Assembly (NCBI GenBank): GCA_003522145.1
Contig: DPGD01000042.1
Span: 34,763 to 98,762 of the forward strand
Source: Clostridiales bacterium
GTDB lineage: Bacteria > Bacillota > Clostridia > Oscillospirales > CAG-272
Direction: 5' to 3'
Length of the DNA: 64,000 bases
Below the pieces are notes generated by a model. That model saw only the letters and a list, made by a program, of their open reading frames with translations. It did not search any database and had not been told where the DNA came from. Shown piece after piece: positions 34,868 to 43,240 of this stretch; positions within the stretch are counted from its first letter, which is position 1, and each line of letters begins with the position of its first letter. Both the position numbers and the translations under genes were made by a program.

Positions 34868-35071
34868 GGGGCTGTTAAAAAATTCGATGCTTTTTACAGC
34901 CCCTCCCAAATGCCGGTGTGGATTCCGGCATTTTGAAGGGGAGCTTGATCGGTTTTGCCCTTTATTTTGCAGAAATTTCGGTGGATGTTGCGTCAAAATG
35001 ACGGCTGAAAGCCGCCGAGACCGATATCATCGGGGATGTTGAAAAATTCTTTCGGAATTTTTTAACATCCC
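34868..35071. repeat. Family P hairpin element, copy C (inverted)
   Basis: A 204-bp element in the opposite orientation to copies A and B. It starts with GGGGCTGTTAAAAA / TTTTTACAGCCCC (34868-34903), then AATGCCGG / CCGGCATT and GATCGGTTTTGCCCTT (the reverse of the block in copy B). ATTTTGCAGAAA and GACGGCTGAAAGCCG follow. It ends with GGGATGTT / AACATCCC (35033-35071). It sits right after the aquaporin gene; its last hairpin has a T-run and can terminate. Confidence 0.85.
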
Positions 35072-35097
35072 TTTTTTCTGTAAGACCCGGAAACCGA

Positions 35098-35126
35098 TTG
35101 ACGGACCGAAGAAGAAATGGTATAAT
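35098..35126 (+). promoter_or_regulatory. Promoter of the glucan-binding/malQ operon
   Basis: TTGACG (35098-35103), 17-bp spacer, TATAAT (35121-35126). Confidence 0.85.
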
Positions 35127-35164
35127 GAATCTGCAGGAAAAATCCGGAAGGACGGTGAAAGCGG

Positions 35165-36004
35165 ATGAAGAGCGAAAAGGAAAAAAAGAAAAGCCCGGAA
35201 CCAAACGGTTTGTCAAAGGAGCTTGCGCCCTCAGCCTGTCCGAAGGCATCCAAGGTGCCCGACCGAAGGCGCTGGATGCTGGCGGGAAGTCTCCGCTTTT
35301 ATGAGGACAACTTTTGGGGCCGCACGCCCTTTCCCGACCGGTATCGGCTGTTGACCGACCAAGGGCGCTTCAACCGCTTCTTTCTGGAATTGAATCTGGC
35401 AGAGGGGGACGAATTTAAGGTTGCCGTGATTACCGAAGAGGGCTTCTGGGACAACGGCGCCACGGCCGGGTTCTCGGCTCTGAAAAGGGGAAAAAGCTGT
35501 TTTTCAGCCGGAGAAACCCTGGGATTTGATGCCAATCTCAGGGTTAAGAGCACCGGCTTCTACCGTCTGACTCTGCAGGTGGACGCTTCCGATCCCACTT
35601 GTTTTTCGCTTTCGGCAAGGCGTCTGGGGGAACCGGCGGAAGAGGCGTTCTCCCCGGATAAATCTGAAGGGAACCAAGGCGCCTTTTATCTTGTGGGCAG
35701 CTGCGGCAACGGAAGGTGGGCGGAGGATGCGTCGGAAGAAAACCGGGGCTACCGTCTGCACTATGAAAAGGGAAAATATATTCTGAATGTTTGCTTCAAG
35801 GAAAGCGAAACGGTCCCTTGGGCGAAGGGCCTGGTTGCCTGCAAGGTGGCGTTCGGAAAAAACGGCAGAGTGGCTCCAAACGGTTGGTTTGGCGACCGGG
35901 AGGGGAAGAATCTGCTGCTTCGGCCGGGAAATTATCGGATTTCCCTGGACCTTCAAACAGGCTTGGTGCGTGCGGAGCCGACAGAAAACGAGGAAGAAAA
36001 ATAA
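35165..36004 (+). CDS. Putative alpha-glucan-binding protein next to MalQ
   Basis: 279 aa. After a basic, low-complexity start (1-35) come two similar beta-domains. The second is clear at about 178-268: GAFYLVGSCGNGRWAED, YILNVCF, VAPNGWFGDREGKNLLL, then GNYRISLDLQTG. The first (about 38-150) has a matching LAGSLRFYEDNFWG and FKVAVITEEG. The pattern recalls SusE/SusF- and CBM-like starch-binding modules. No signal peptide is present, so it may bind glycogen or maltodextrin inside the cell. It is first in the operon with malQ, 28 bp upstream. Confidence 0.55.
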   Translation: MKSEKEKKKSPEPNGLSKELAPSACPKASKVPDRRRWMLAGSLRFYEDNFWGRTPFPDRYRLLTDQGRFNRFFLELNLAEGDEFKVAVITEEGFWDNGATAGFSALKRGKSCFSAGETLGFDANLRVKSTGFYRLTLQVDASDPTCFSLSARRLGEPAEEAFSPDKSEGNQGAFYLVGSCGNGRWAEDASEENRGYRLHYEKGKYILNVCFKESETVPWAKGLVACKVAFGKNGRVAPNGWFGDREGKNLLLRPGNYRISLDLQTGLVRAEPTENEEEK

Positions 36005-36032
36005 TATACAAAAGATGTGGGGTGAATGAGTT

Positions 36033-37472
36033 TTGAAGCGTGCCAGCGGTGTGCTCTTGCATATTTCTTCCCTTTGGGGAAGCTATTCCTGCGGTTCCTT
36101 CGGGGAGGCGGCAAGGCAGTTTGTGGATTTTTTAGAGAAGGGCGGCTTTTCCTATTGGCAGACACTGCCCTTTTGTTTGCCGGATGAGTGGGCTTCCCCC
36201 TACAGCTCCTACAGCACCTTTTCCCTGAATCCGGATTTTATAGACCTGGAGGAGCTGTATAAGGAAGGGTTGATTTCGGAGAAGGAGTTGCATGGGACTC
36301 TTCATAAAACGCCCTATTCCGTAGAGTATGACCGGCTGAAGGAGGAGCGGATGGCCCTGCTGGCAAAGGCCGCTGAGCGTTTTTCCGGAGGCAAGGAGTA
36401 TGAAGATTTTTTTGTTTTGCACGGTCATACCGAGGATTTCTGTCATTTTATGGCCGGGAAGGCCGTAAACGGCCAGAAGCCCTTCTGGGAGTGGACGGAG
36501 CAGGAAGAGGATTTTTCGGTGTACCGAACCTGGAGATTCGTATGCTATACCTTTTTTCGGCAATGGAAAAAGATCAAGGACTATGCCAACGGGAAGGGAA
36601 TTTCGATCATTGGGGATATTCCCATGTATGTATCCTTAGACAGCGCCGATGTGTGGAAGAATCCTGAGGATTTTCAGTTGGATGAGCGTTTTCGGCCCAC
36701 AAGGGTGGCCGGCGTTCCGCCCGACTGTTTTTCCAAGGACGGACAGCTTTGGGGGAATCCGCTTTACGATTGGAAAGAGATGGAGAAGGACGGCTTTTCT
36801 TTCTGGAAGGACCGGATCTGCTTCATGTGCGAGCTGTTCGACTGTATCCGGATCGACCATTTCAGAGGGCTGGAATCCTACTATGCAGTGGATGCTAAGG
36901 CCGAAAACGCCCGGGAGGGCAAATGGGAGAAGGGTCCGGGAAGGAAGCTCTTGAAGGCTTTGAGAAGCGTATGCGGGGAGAAAGTGCTGATTGCGGAGGA
37001 CCTTGGGATTGTGACGCCGGCGGTGGAAAGGCTGGTGAAGGACAGCGGCTGTCCCGGTATGCGGGTTCTGCAATTCGGCTTTGAGGGAGGTGCTGATTCG
37101 CCGCATCTGCCGCATAACTATCCCCGCAACTGTGTGGCCTACAGCGGCACCCACGACAACAATACCCTGTTGGGCTATTTGTGGGAGCTTGGCGACGATG
37201 TAAGGCGAAGGGTGTTTTCCTATTGCGGGTTTGAAAAGGAGGACTGGAATTGCCAGGAGAGCTACAGGGCGGTGTTGCATACTCTTCTGGGAAGTCCCGC
37301 CGATGTGGTGATTCTTCCTTTACAGGATCTGCTGCTCTATGGAGCAGATACCCGGATGAATGTTCCGGGGCGCAGCGGCGGAAACTGGCTGTGGCGGGTG
37401 ACCAAAGAACAGGTTGAAACGGTAGATACAGAGTGGTTTCTTCGGCAGAACCGGCTTTTCGGCAGAATCTGA
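36033..37472 (+). CDS. malQ: 4-alpha-glucanotransferase (amylomaltase, GH77)
   Basis: 479 aa, typical MalQ length. It moves alpha-1,4-glucan segments between maltodextrins in the cytoplasm. The catalytic residues are visible: nucleophile Asp275 (CIRIDHFRG), acid/base Glu322 (IAEDLG) and Asp375 (SGTHDNN), with the usual spacing. N-terminal RASGVLLHISSL fits the family. The start is TTG at 36033 with GGGGTGA about 9 nt upstream. It follows the glucan-binding-like gene in one operon, suggesting glycogen or maltodextrin use. Confidence 0.95.
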   Translation: MKRASGVLLHISSLWGSYSCGSFGEAARQFVDFLEKGGFSYWQTLPFCLPDEWASPYSSYSTFSLNPDFIDLEELYKEGLISEKELHGTLHKTPYSVEYDRLKEERMALLAKAAERFSGGKEYEDFFVLHGHTEDFCHFMAGKAVNGQKPFWEWTEQEEDFSVYRTWRFVCYTFFRQWKKIKDYANGKGISIIGDIPMYVSLDSADVWKNPEDFQLDERFRPTRVAGVPPDCFSKDGQLWGNPLYDWKEMEKDGFSFWKDRICFMCELFDCIRIDHFRGLESYYAVDAKAENAREGKWEKGPGRKLLKALRSVCGEKVLIAEDLGIVTPAVERLVKDSGCPGMRVLQFGFEGGADSPHLPHNYPRNCVAYSGTHDNNTLLGYLWELGDDVRRRVFSYCGFEKEDWNCQESYRAVLHTLLGSPADVVILPLQDLLLYGADTRMNVPGRSGGNWLWRVTKEQVETVDTEWFLRQNRLFGRI

Positions 37473-37525
37473 ACGGCGAGGGCCGTGTGACCGGAAAGCG
37501 TTCTTGCTTTTTGCTTGCTTTTTAC

Positions 37526-37554
37526 TTGACGGGAGAAAAAAGAAGTGCTATACT
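37526..37554 (+). promoter_or_regulatory. Promoter of the ABC transporter cluster
   Basis: TTGACG (37526-37531), 17-bp spacer, TATACT (37549-37554). It places the transcription start near 37561 and so favours the ATG at 37586. Confidence 0.8.
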
Positions 37555-37585
37555 GTGACGGATGAAAACGAGAGGAGTTTTCCCA

Positions 37586-38515
37586 ATGGGACAGGAACAA
37601 TGTGGCGGGGACATTCTGAAAATTGAGCATTTGAGGAAGTCCTTCAAGGAAGTAAAGGCGGTAGACGATTTATCCTTCCGGGTGAAAAAAGGGGAATTGT
37701 TTGCCTTTTTAGGGGTAAACGGCGCCGGAAAATCCACCACCATTTCCATTATTTGCGGACAACTGCAAAAGGACAGCGGCAAGGTGTTTCTTGACGGAAA
37801 AGACATTGAGAACGGCATGGGAGACCTGAAACGAAAGCTGGGGGTGGTCTTCCAGAATTCGGCGTTGGATCAGCCCCTGACGGTTCTTGAGAATCTGCAA
37901 AGCCGCGCCTCACTCTACGGGATCTTCGGAAAGGACTTCCGAAACCGGCTGGAGGAATTGACGGAACTGTTGGATTTGAAGGAACTGCTCGGAAGAACGG
38001 TGGGCAAACTGTCGGGCGGACAGCGGCGGCGCATCGATATTGCAAGAGCGCTTCTGCACCGTCCTGAGCTTCTGATTCTGGACGAACCCACCACCGGGCT
38101 GGACCCTCAGACAAGAAAGCTGCTCTGGAGCGTGGTGGACACACAGCGAAAAAGAGAAAACATGACGGTGTTCCTGACCACTCACTATATGGAGGAAACG
38201 GTGGACGCCGACTATGTGGTGATTCTGGATCAAGGAAGAATTGCGGCAGAGGGAAGTCCTCTGACTCTCAAAAATACATATACCGGAGATTTTATCACGG
38301 TCTATCACCCGGATCAAGAGCGTTTTGCGGAGTTGGGCGTACCCTTTGAGCGTTTGCGGGACGGTATAAGGCTGGAAGTGAAAAACACGGCAGAGGCCAC
38401 CTCCCTCATTGTGGCACACCCCGAGCTGTTTGTGGACTACGAGGTGACAAAGGGGAAAATGGACGATGTGTTCTTAACGGTCACGGGCAGAAAATTGACG
38501 GAAAACGGCGGCTGA
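37586..38515 (+). CDS. ABC transporter ATP-binding protein (DrrA-like)
   Basis: 309 aa. Walker A GVNGAGKSTT, signature LSGGQRRRID, Walker B LLILDEPTTGLD and the switch His in FLTTHYMEE are all present. The C-terminal extension of about 80 residues is typical of DrrA/CcmA-type exporters. ATG 37586 has GAGAGGAG 8 nt upstream; the in-frame ATG at 37562 lies at the predicted transcription start. It energises the ABC-2 permease encoded 21 bp downstream. The substrate is unknown; drugs, lipids or peptides are usual for this family. Confidence 0.93.
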   Translation: MGQEQCGGDILKIEHLRKSFKEVKAVDDLSFRVKKGELFAFLGVNGAGKSTTISIICGQLQKDSGKVFLDGKDIENGMGDLKRKLGVVFQNSALDQPLTVLENLQSRASLYGIFGKDFRNRLEELTELLDLKELLGRTVGKLSGGQRRRIDIARALLHRPELLILDEPTTGLDPQTRKLLWSVVDTQRKRENMTVFLTTHYMEETVDADYVVILDQGRIAAEGSPLTLKNTYTGDFITVYHPDQERFAELGVPFERLRDGIRLEVKNTAEATSLIVAHPELFVDYEVTKGKMDDVFLTVTGRKLTENGG

Positions 38516-38536
38516 ACGGGGGAAAGGACTAAGAAA

Positions 38537-39433
38537 ATGAAAACACTTTACAATCTGACCAAAAGAAACTGCCGGCTGTTTTTCAAGGACAAGGGACTGT
38601 TTTTCACCTCTCTGATTACTCCGGCGATCCTTTTAGTGCTGTACATTACCTTTCTGGCCAAAACCTTTAAGGACAGCTTTCTTTCCTACATGGGGGACTT
38701 TCCGATGAACGAATCGCTGATCGATGCTGTGGTCGGCGGACAACTGATTTCCTCCCTTCTGGCGGTCTCCTGTGTGACGGTTGCCTTCTGTTCCAATCTG
38801 CTGATGGTGCAGGACAAGGTCACCGGCTCCATAAAGGACCTGAGAATCACGCCGGTGCGCACATCCGCTTTGGCCGTCAGCTACTTTTGTTCCACGGCGG
38901 TCGCCACAGGGATCGTGGGAATAGTCGCCTTCGGCCTCTGTCTTCTGTATTTGGCACAGATGGGGTTCTATATGTCCCTTCTTGATGTGCTGGCGGTGCT
39001 TCTGGATGTAGTGCTTCTGACGCTTTTCGGCACGGCTCTTTCCTCGGCGGTGAATTTTCATCTGAGCACCAACGGCCAGGCTTCCGCTGTGGGCACGGTG
39101 GTCAGCGCTGGCTACGGTTTTATCTGCGGCGCCTATATGCCGGTATCTGCTTTTTCCACGGGGCTGCAGCGAGTGATTTCCTTTTTGCCCGGAACCTACG
39201 GTACCGGACTTTTGCGCAACCATTGTCTTGCCGGGGCCTTGCGAGAGATGGAAAAGGTCGGTATTCCAAAGGAAACAGTGGAGGAAATCAAAAACTCCAT
39301 CGACTGCAACCTGTACTTTTTCGGAAACAAGGTGTCGCAGGGTGCCATGTATCTGATCCTTGCAGGAGCTACGCTTCTGCTTCTGGGGGTGTATATTCTG
39401 TTTTATACCATTGAAAGAAAAAAGAAAAAATAG
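38537..39433 (+). CDS. ABC-2 type permease
   Basis: 298 aa with about six membrane helices and one long outer loop after the first (FKDSFLSYMGDFPMNE). This fits the ABC-2 fold: LFFTSLITPAILLVLYITFL, then LISSLLAVSCVTVAF and AYMPVSAFSTGLQRVISFLP, the last a common ABC-2 segment. It pairs with the ATPase encoded just upstream; both are co-transcribed, and a second ATPase/permease pair follows. Export is likely, with substrate unknown. Confidence 0.9.
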   Translation: MKTLYNLTKRNCRLFFKDKGLFFTSLITPAILLVLYITFLAKTFKDSFLSYMGDFPMNESLIDAVVGGQLISSLLAVSCVTVAFCSNLLMVQDKVTGSIKDLRITPVRTSALAVSYFCSTAVATGIVGIVAFGLCLLYLAQMGFYMSLLDVLAVLLDVVLLTLFGTALSSAVNFHLSTNGQASAVGTVVSAGYGFICGAYMPVSAFSTGLQRVISFLPGTYGTGLLRNHCLAGALREMEKVGIPKETVEEIKNSIDCNLYFFGNKVSQGAMYLILAGATLLLLGVYILFYTIERKKKK

Positions 39434-39449
39434 ATAAGGGGGATGTACC

Positions 39450-40154
39450 ATGCTGAACATTCAACATCTGTCCAAGGCTTACGGTGAAAAAAAGGCGGTG
39501 GATGATCTGTCTTTGCACATTGCACCCGGGGAAATTTACGGGTTTATCGGACACAACGGGGCAGGCAAGACCACCACGCTGAAGGCGGTAGCCGGAATTC
39601 TGAATTATGACGAAGGCACCATCCTTGTGGACGGGGTGGACAATCGGAAAAATCCCCTGGACTGCAAAAGAAGAATTGCGTATATTCCCGACAATCCGGA
39701 TATTTATGATTTTATGACCGGAATCAAATATCTGAACTTTGTTGCAGATATTTTCGGTGTGGGTTCGGCAGAGCGTCAGGAACGGATCCGGAAATATGCC
39801 GACCTTTTTGAGCTTACCGGCGATCTGGGGCAGGCGGTTGCTACCTATTCTCATGGAATGAAGCAAAAGCTGGCCATTATTTCCGCATTCATTCACGAGC
39901 CAAAATTGATTCTGATGGACGAACCCTTCGTGGGCTTGGACCCCAAGGCGGCGCACATTCTGAAGGGCATGATGCGGGAGCTTTGCGACAAGGGCGGAGC
40001 TATTTTCTTCTCCACGCATGTGCTGGAGGTGGCCGAAAAGCTCTGCAATAAGGTGGCCATTATCAAGGACGGAAGGCTGATCCGGCAGGGCACCATGGAG
40101 GAAGTGAAGGGCGACACCAGCCTGGAGCAGGTTTTCTTGGAACTGGAGGACTGA
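39450..40154 (+). CDS. ABC transporter ATP-binding protein, second pair
   Basis: 234 aa. Walker A GHNGAGKTTT, signature YSHGMKQKL, Walker B LILMDEPFVGLD and His in FFSTHVLEVAE. The signature YSHGMKQK differs from LSGGQ and is typical of ATPases serving large ABC-2-like exporters in Firmicutes. GGGGG lies before the ATG. The permease gene starts 2 bp after its stop, so the two are coupled. Confidence 0.94.
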   Translation: MLNIQHLSKAYGEKKAVDDLSLHIAPGEIYGFIGHNGAGKTTTLKAVAGILNYDEGTILVDGVDNRKNPLDCKRRIAYIPDNPDIYDFMTGIKYLNFVADIFGVGSAERQERIRKYADLFELTGDLGQAVATYSHGMKQKLAIISAFIHEPKLILMDEPFVGLDPKAAHILKGMMRELCDKGGAIFFSTHVLEVAEKLCNKVAIIKDGRLIRQGTMEEVKGDTSLEQVFLELED

Positions 40155-40156
40155 AA

Positions 40157-41758
40157 ATGCTGAAGGTTCTCTTAAAAAAACAACTGACTGAAATTTTCCA
40201 GTCCTTTTTCGTCAACCGGAAAAAGGGCACTGCCCGCAGCCGGGTTTTCACCGCCGGACTGATTGTGCTCTATGTTCTTCTGATGGGCGGCGTGATCGGG
40301 GGAATGTTTACCCTGTTTGCGGTTGCGATCTGCGATTCCCTTTTTGAGGTGGGATTTGGCTGGCTGTATTTCCTGATTTTTTCGGGAGCGGCGCTGATGC
40401 TGGGGGTATTCGGAAGCGTATTCAATACCTTTTCAGGCCTTTACCAGTCCAAGGATAACGATTTTCTGCTGTCTCTTCCCATCCCGGTTCGGTATATTCT
40501 GGTGGCCCGGCTGCTGAGCGTCTATGTCTTAGGAGCGATGTTCTCCTTTTGTGTGATGCTTCCCGGAATCGTTGTCTATTTTGTCCTTCGTCCGGTAACG
40601 GTGTGGTCGGTTTTCGGCTGTGTGTTCCTCCTGTTTTTCGTTTCGGCGCTGATTCTGGTGCTCTCCTGCCTTCTGGGTTGGGTGGTGGCCAGGATCAATG
40701 CCCGTCTGAAGAACAAGAACATCCTGACGGTGGCGGCATCGCTGCTCTTCCTGGCGGCTTACTATTTTGTCTATTTCAAGGCCCAGGAGCTGATTGAAAC
40801 GCTGATAGAGAATGTTCAGGTTTTGGGAGAGAAAGTGAAGGGTGCGGCCTATCCGCTGTATCTGTTGGGCAGAGCCGGAGAGGGGGATCTTCTTTCCATC
40901 GGGATTTATCTGTTGGTCGGAGCGGCGCTGGTGGCTCTGACCTATCTGGTGCTGTCCAAAAGTTTTCTCCGGTTGGCAACATCCTCTTCCGGAACGGCCA
41001 AAAAGAAATATGTGGAAAAGAAGGTGCAGGCGCAAAGTATCGAAAAGGCACTGTTAAAGAAGGAGTTTGGCCGGTTTTTAGGAAGCCCGACCTATATGCT
41101 GAATTGCGGGTTGGGGTGCCTGTTCCTGCCGATTCTATCGGTTCTGGTGCTGATAAAAGGAAGGGATCTGTTGGCCTCTTTTCTGAATGTAGGGGTGGAC
41201 TTTCCTTCGGAAATCCTGTTGGTATTGGCGTGTCTGATGATCTGCTTCTTGGTTTGCATGAATGATATGACCGCTCCGTCGGTGTCTTTGGAAGGGAAGA
41301 ATATATGGCTGGTGCAGAGTATGCCGATAGAGCCCAAAAAGGTTTTGCAGGCAAAACTGCTTTTACAGCTGGTGCTGACCTGCCCTTTGACCCTGCTTTG
41401 CTCGGCGGCCTTCATCGCCGTGCTTCGGCCGGGCATCGGGGGAGGCGTGTTGCTGGTGATTTTCCCGCAGGTGTTTGCGGTGCTGACCGCTTCGTTCGGA
41501 CTGTTTCTCAATCTGAAACGGAACAATCTTTCCTGGAACAGCGAAATGATTCCGGTGAAGCAGGGCTTTTCAGTGGTTGTGGCTCTTTTTGGTGCAATGA
41601 GTTACCTTTGCATCCTGGGAGGAGTGTATTTCGCAGTCGGAAAATATCTGGCGCCGGAGCTGTATCTGACGCTCGGTCTTGTGCTGACGGCGGTTCTGGT
41701 GGTTTTGCTCTATCGGTGGATTTTGACAAAGGGAGCAAAAATCTTTGCTTTTCTCTGA
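40157..41758 (+). CDS. Large ABC exporter permease, second pair
   Basis: 533 aa, with about 12 membrane helices, in keeping with the fused-type ABC exporter permeases next to YSHGMKQK ATPases. Sequences such as GVFGSVFNTFSGLYQSKDND followed by LLSLPIPVRYILVARLL are characteristic: the SKDND loop faces the ATPase. The C-terminal half begins near 300 after a cytoplasmic linker rich in Lys. The substrate is unknown. The family E element starts directly after its stop codon. Confidence 0.88.
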   Translation: MLKVLLKKQLTEIFQSFFVNRKKGTARSRVFTAGLIVLYVLLMGGVIGGMFTLFAVAICDSLFEVGFGWLYFLIFSGAALMLGVFGSVFNTFSGLYQSKDNDFLLSLPIPVRYILVARLLSVYVLGAMFSFCVMLPGIVVYFVLRPVTVWSVFGCVFLLFFVSALILVLSCLLGWVVARINARLKNKNILTVAASLLFLAAYYFVYFKAQELIETLIENVQVLGEKVKGAAYPLYLLGRAGEGDLLSIGIYLLVGAALVALTYLVLSKSFLRLATSSSGTAKKKYVEKKVQAQSIEKALLKKEFGRFLGSPTYMLNCGLGCLFLPILSVLVLIKGRDLLASFLNVGVDFPSEILLVLACLMICFLVCMNDMTAPSVSLEGKNIWLVQSMPIEPKKVLQAKLLLQLVLTCPLTLLCSAAFIAVLRPGIGGGVLLVIFPQVFAVLTASFGLFLNLKRNNLSWNSEMIPVKQGFSVVVALFGAMSYLCILGGVYFAVGKYLAPELYLTLGLVLTAVLVVLLYRWILTKGAKIFAFL

Positions 41759-41917
41759 GGGGCACCTCAAAAAAATCCCCGCACACAGGGCAACGGCGTT
41801 TTGGCCTCAAAACTTCGTTGCAAAAAGCGTCCATACAAAGCATTCCTTCGTTTTTGCGCCTCGTTCTGCGGCAAGGCTGCCCGCCGCCGAATATACTTTG
41901 AATATTCAGAGGTGCTC
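41759..41917. repeat. Family E element, copy E1
   Basis: 159 bp with inverted ends GGGCACCTC (41760-41768) and GAGGTGCTC (41909-41917; one mismatch in nine). Internal blocks AATCCCCGC, GGGCAACGGCG, CTTCGTTGC, TTCGTTTTTGCGCCTCG and GAATATACTTTGAATATTCAG are shared with E2 and E3. No coding potential. It starts at the base after the permease stop. Confidence 0.8.
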
Positions 41918-41948
41918 TGAATCGGGAATCCAACTTAAAGAAAAATGC

Positions 41949-41996
41949 AGTCGCCCGGAGGGTCGGTCTTTGGACAAACCCTTCGGGCGACTCTTT
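41949..41996 (+). terminator. Terminator of the ABC cluster
   Basis: AGTCGCCCG-GGGT pairs with ACCC-CGGGCGACT around a 20-nt loop, followed by CTTTTC. Confidence 0.75.
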
Positions 41997-42069
41997 TCAC
42001 AGCTTTTTCTCAACCGTCATATACGGAGAACAGGAAAGAAAAAAACCGGAAACCGGATGAAAGGAGGAA

Positions 42070-42188
42070 GTTTGAAAGATAAATCTTTCAAACGCGTTTT
42101 GTGGCTTTCGCCATCGGAGCGATGGCGATTTCGCTCCGCAAAACCAGCCCCAATTCCGCAAGAAAGGAAGCTTTCGCCAAGCGAAAGC
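42070..42188 (+). promoter_or_regulatory. Multi-hairpin leader of the lipase-like gene
   Basis: Hairpin 1 is GTTTGAAAGAT / ATCTTTCAAAC (42070-42093). Next is GTTTTGTGG / CCGCAAAAC (42096-42144) enclosing CGCCATC / GATGGCG. An alternative GGAGCG / CGCTCC excludes that inner stem. Finally GCTTTCGC / GCGAAAGC (42170-42188) lies between AAAGGA and the ATG. The same GCTTTCGCCA word occurs at 42104, so GCGAAAGC next to the start has two possible partners. It looks like a conformational switch, or a stable repeat element; no known riboswitch class was recognised. Confidence 0.45.
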
Positions 42189-42189
42189 T

Positions 42190-42927
42190 ATGGTCATAAA
42201 AATGAAGGAACAAAAGGAACCGAAGCACGACCTGCTTGCACTTTTTGAGGAATGTCTGTCGGCCGACTATATCTCTACAGAGGAGAGCGGGAACTATGCG
42301 GTCAAGGAGGAGAACGGACGGCTGACCTTCTTTTTTGAGTGGTCAGACGGCTGTGAGGACTGGCGGAACAATCTGGATTTTCCGGCGGCGGTCTATAAGG
42401 AAACGGGGAAGCACTGGTATTGCCACCGGGGCTTTCTCAAGGTTTTTAAGGGCATATTGCCCCATATCGAGGAAAAAATCCGGCATACAGACGCCAAGGA
42501 GGTGCTGGTAGTGGGCTACAGCCATGGGGCGGCCATCGCTACCCTGGTCCATGAATATATTTTTTATAACCGCCCCGACCTGAGGGAAAACCTCTGGGGA
42601 TACGGCTTTGGTTGTCCCCGGTGCTTCTGGGGCTTTCTCCCCTCAAAAGAGGTGCAGGGGCGGTGGGCCCGGTTTTTCCCGATCCGGAATATCGACGACC
42701 TGGTAACGCATTTGCCGCCGGCTGTCTTTGGGTACCGCCATGTGCATTCGGTATATACCGTGGGCAAAAGGGGAAAATACCGGAGAGTGGAGGCGCACCG
42801 ACCGGAGAACTATCAAAGAGAACTGAAAAACCGGAAGGAGGTTCGGCAGGAGACTCTACAGGAAGCCCGGCAGAAAACCAGACAAGAGACACGGCAGGAA
42901 CTCCGATCCACGGAAAAACCAAGGTAG
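42190..42927 (+). CDS. Lipase-like alpha/beta hydrolase
   Basis: 245 aa. The GxSxG elbow is VVGYSHGAAIATL (Ser111). Asp in NIDDLVTHLPP and His in YRHVHSVYTVG complete a class-3-lipase-like triad. FFEWSDGCEDWRNNLDF and CHRGFLKVF match the region before the elbow in such lipases. No signal peptide, so intracellular. The last 45 residues are a charged tail with Arg-Gln-Glu-Thr-type repeats. The start is ATG 42190 or 42202. AAAGGA is 22 nt from the first and only close if the intervening hairpin forms. Its lipid or ester substrate is unknown. Confidence 0.75.
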   Translation: MVIKMKEQKEPKHDLLALFEECLSADYISTEESGNYAVKEENGRLTFFFEWSDGCEDWRNNLDFPAAVYKETGKHWYCHRGFLKVFKGILPHIEEKIRHTDAKEVLVVGYSHGAAIATLVHEYIFYNRPDLRENLWGYGFGCPRCFWGFLPSKEVQGRWARFFPIRNIDDLVTHLPPAVFGYRHVHSVYTVGKRGKYRRVEAHRPENYQRELKNRKEVRQETLQEARQKTRQETRQELRSTEKPR

Positions 42928-43090
42928 CCCATTGGAAGAAACAGCTCCGGGCGGGAGTCTTGGCGGAGGCGGGGGTCAAGGACCCTTTGGATGCCCGGAG
43001 GGCTTGGACTCAACGGTTGCTTGCCCGCCTTTTTTGGTTGTTCTTCAAAAAAACGCAGACGCTTTTCGGCATCCTGCCGCCTACCAAAAA

Positions 43091-43136
43091 GCAGAGCCTT
43101 TTGCACCTTTCACGGTGCCGAAGGCTCTGCAGTTTT
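43091..43136. terminator. Bidirectional terminator between lipase-like gene and leuS
   Basis: GCAGAGCCTT / AAGGCTCTGC with an inner GCACC / GGTGC. AAAAA before and TTTTTT after allow termination from both strands. The rest of the 42928-43240 interval shows no supported gene. Confidence 0.85.
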
Positions 43137-43240
43137 TTGGACTTTTGCTCGGGTCTTAAAATCATCCGGTCCTTCCTGCTTTTGAAAAAGCGGAGCCGGG
43201 AAAAGAAGCGCCCAAGAAGTTGGAGGAGAAAGTAAAGCGG

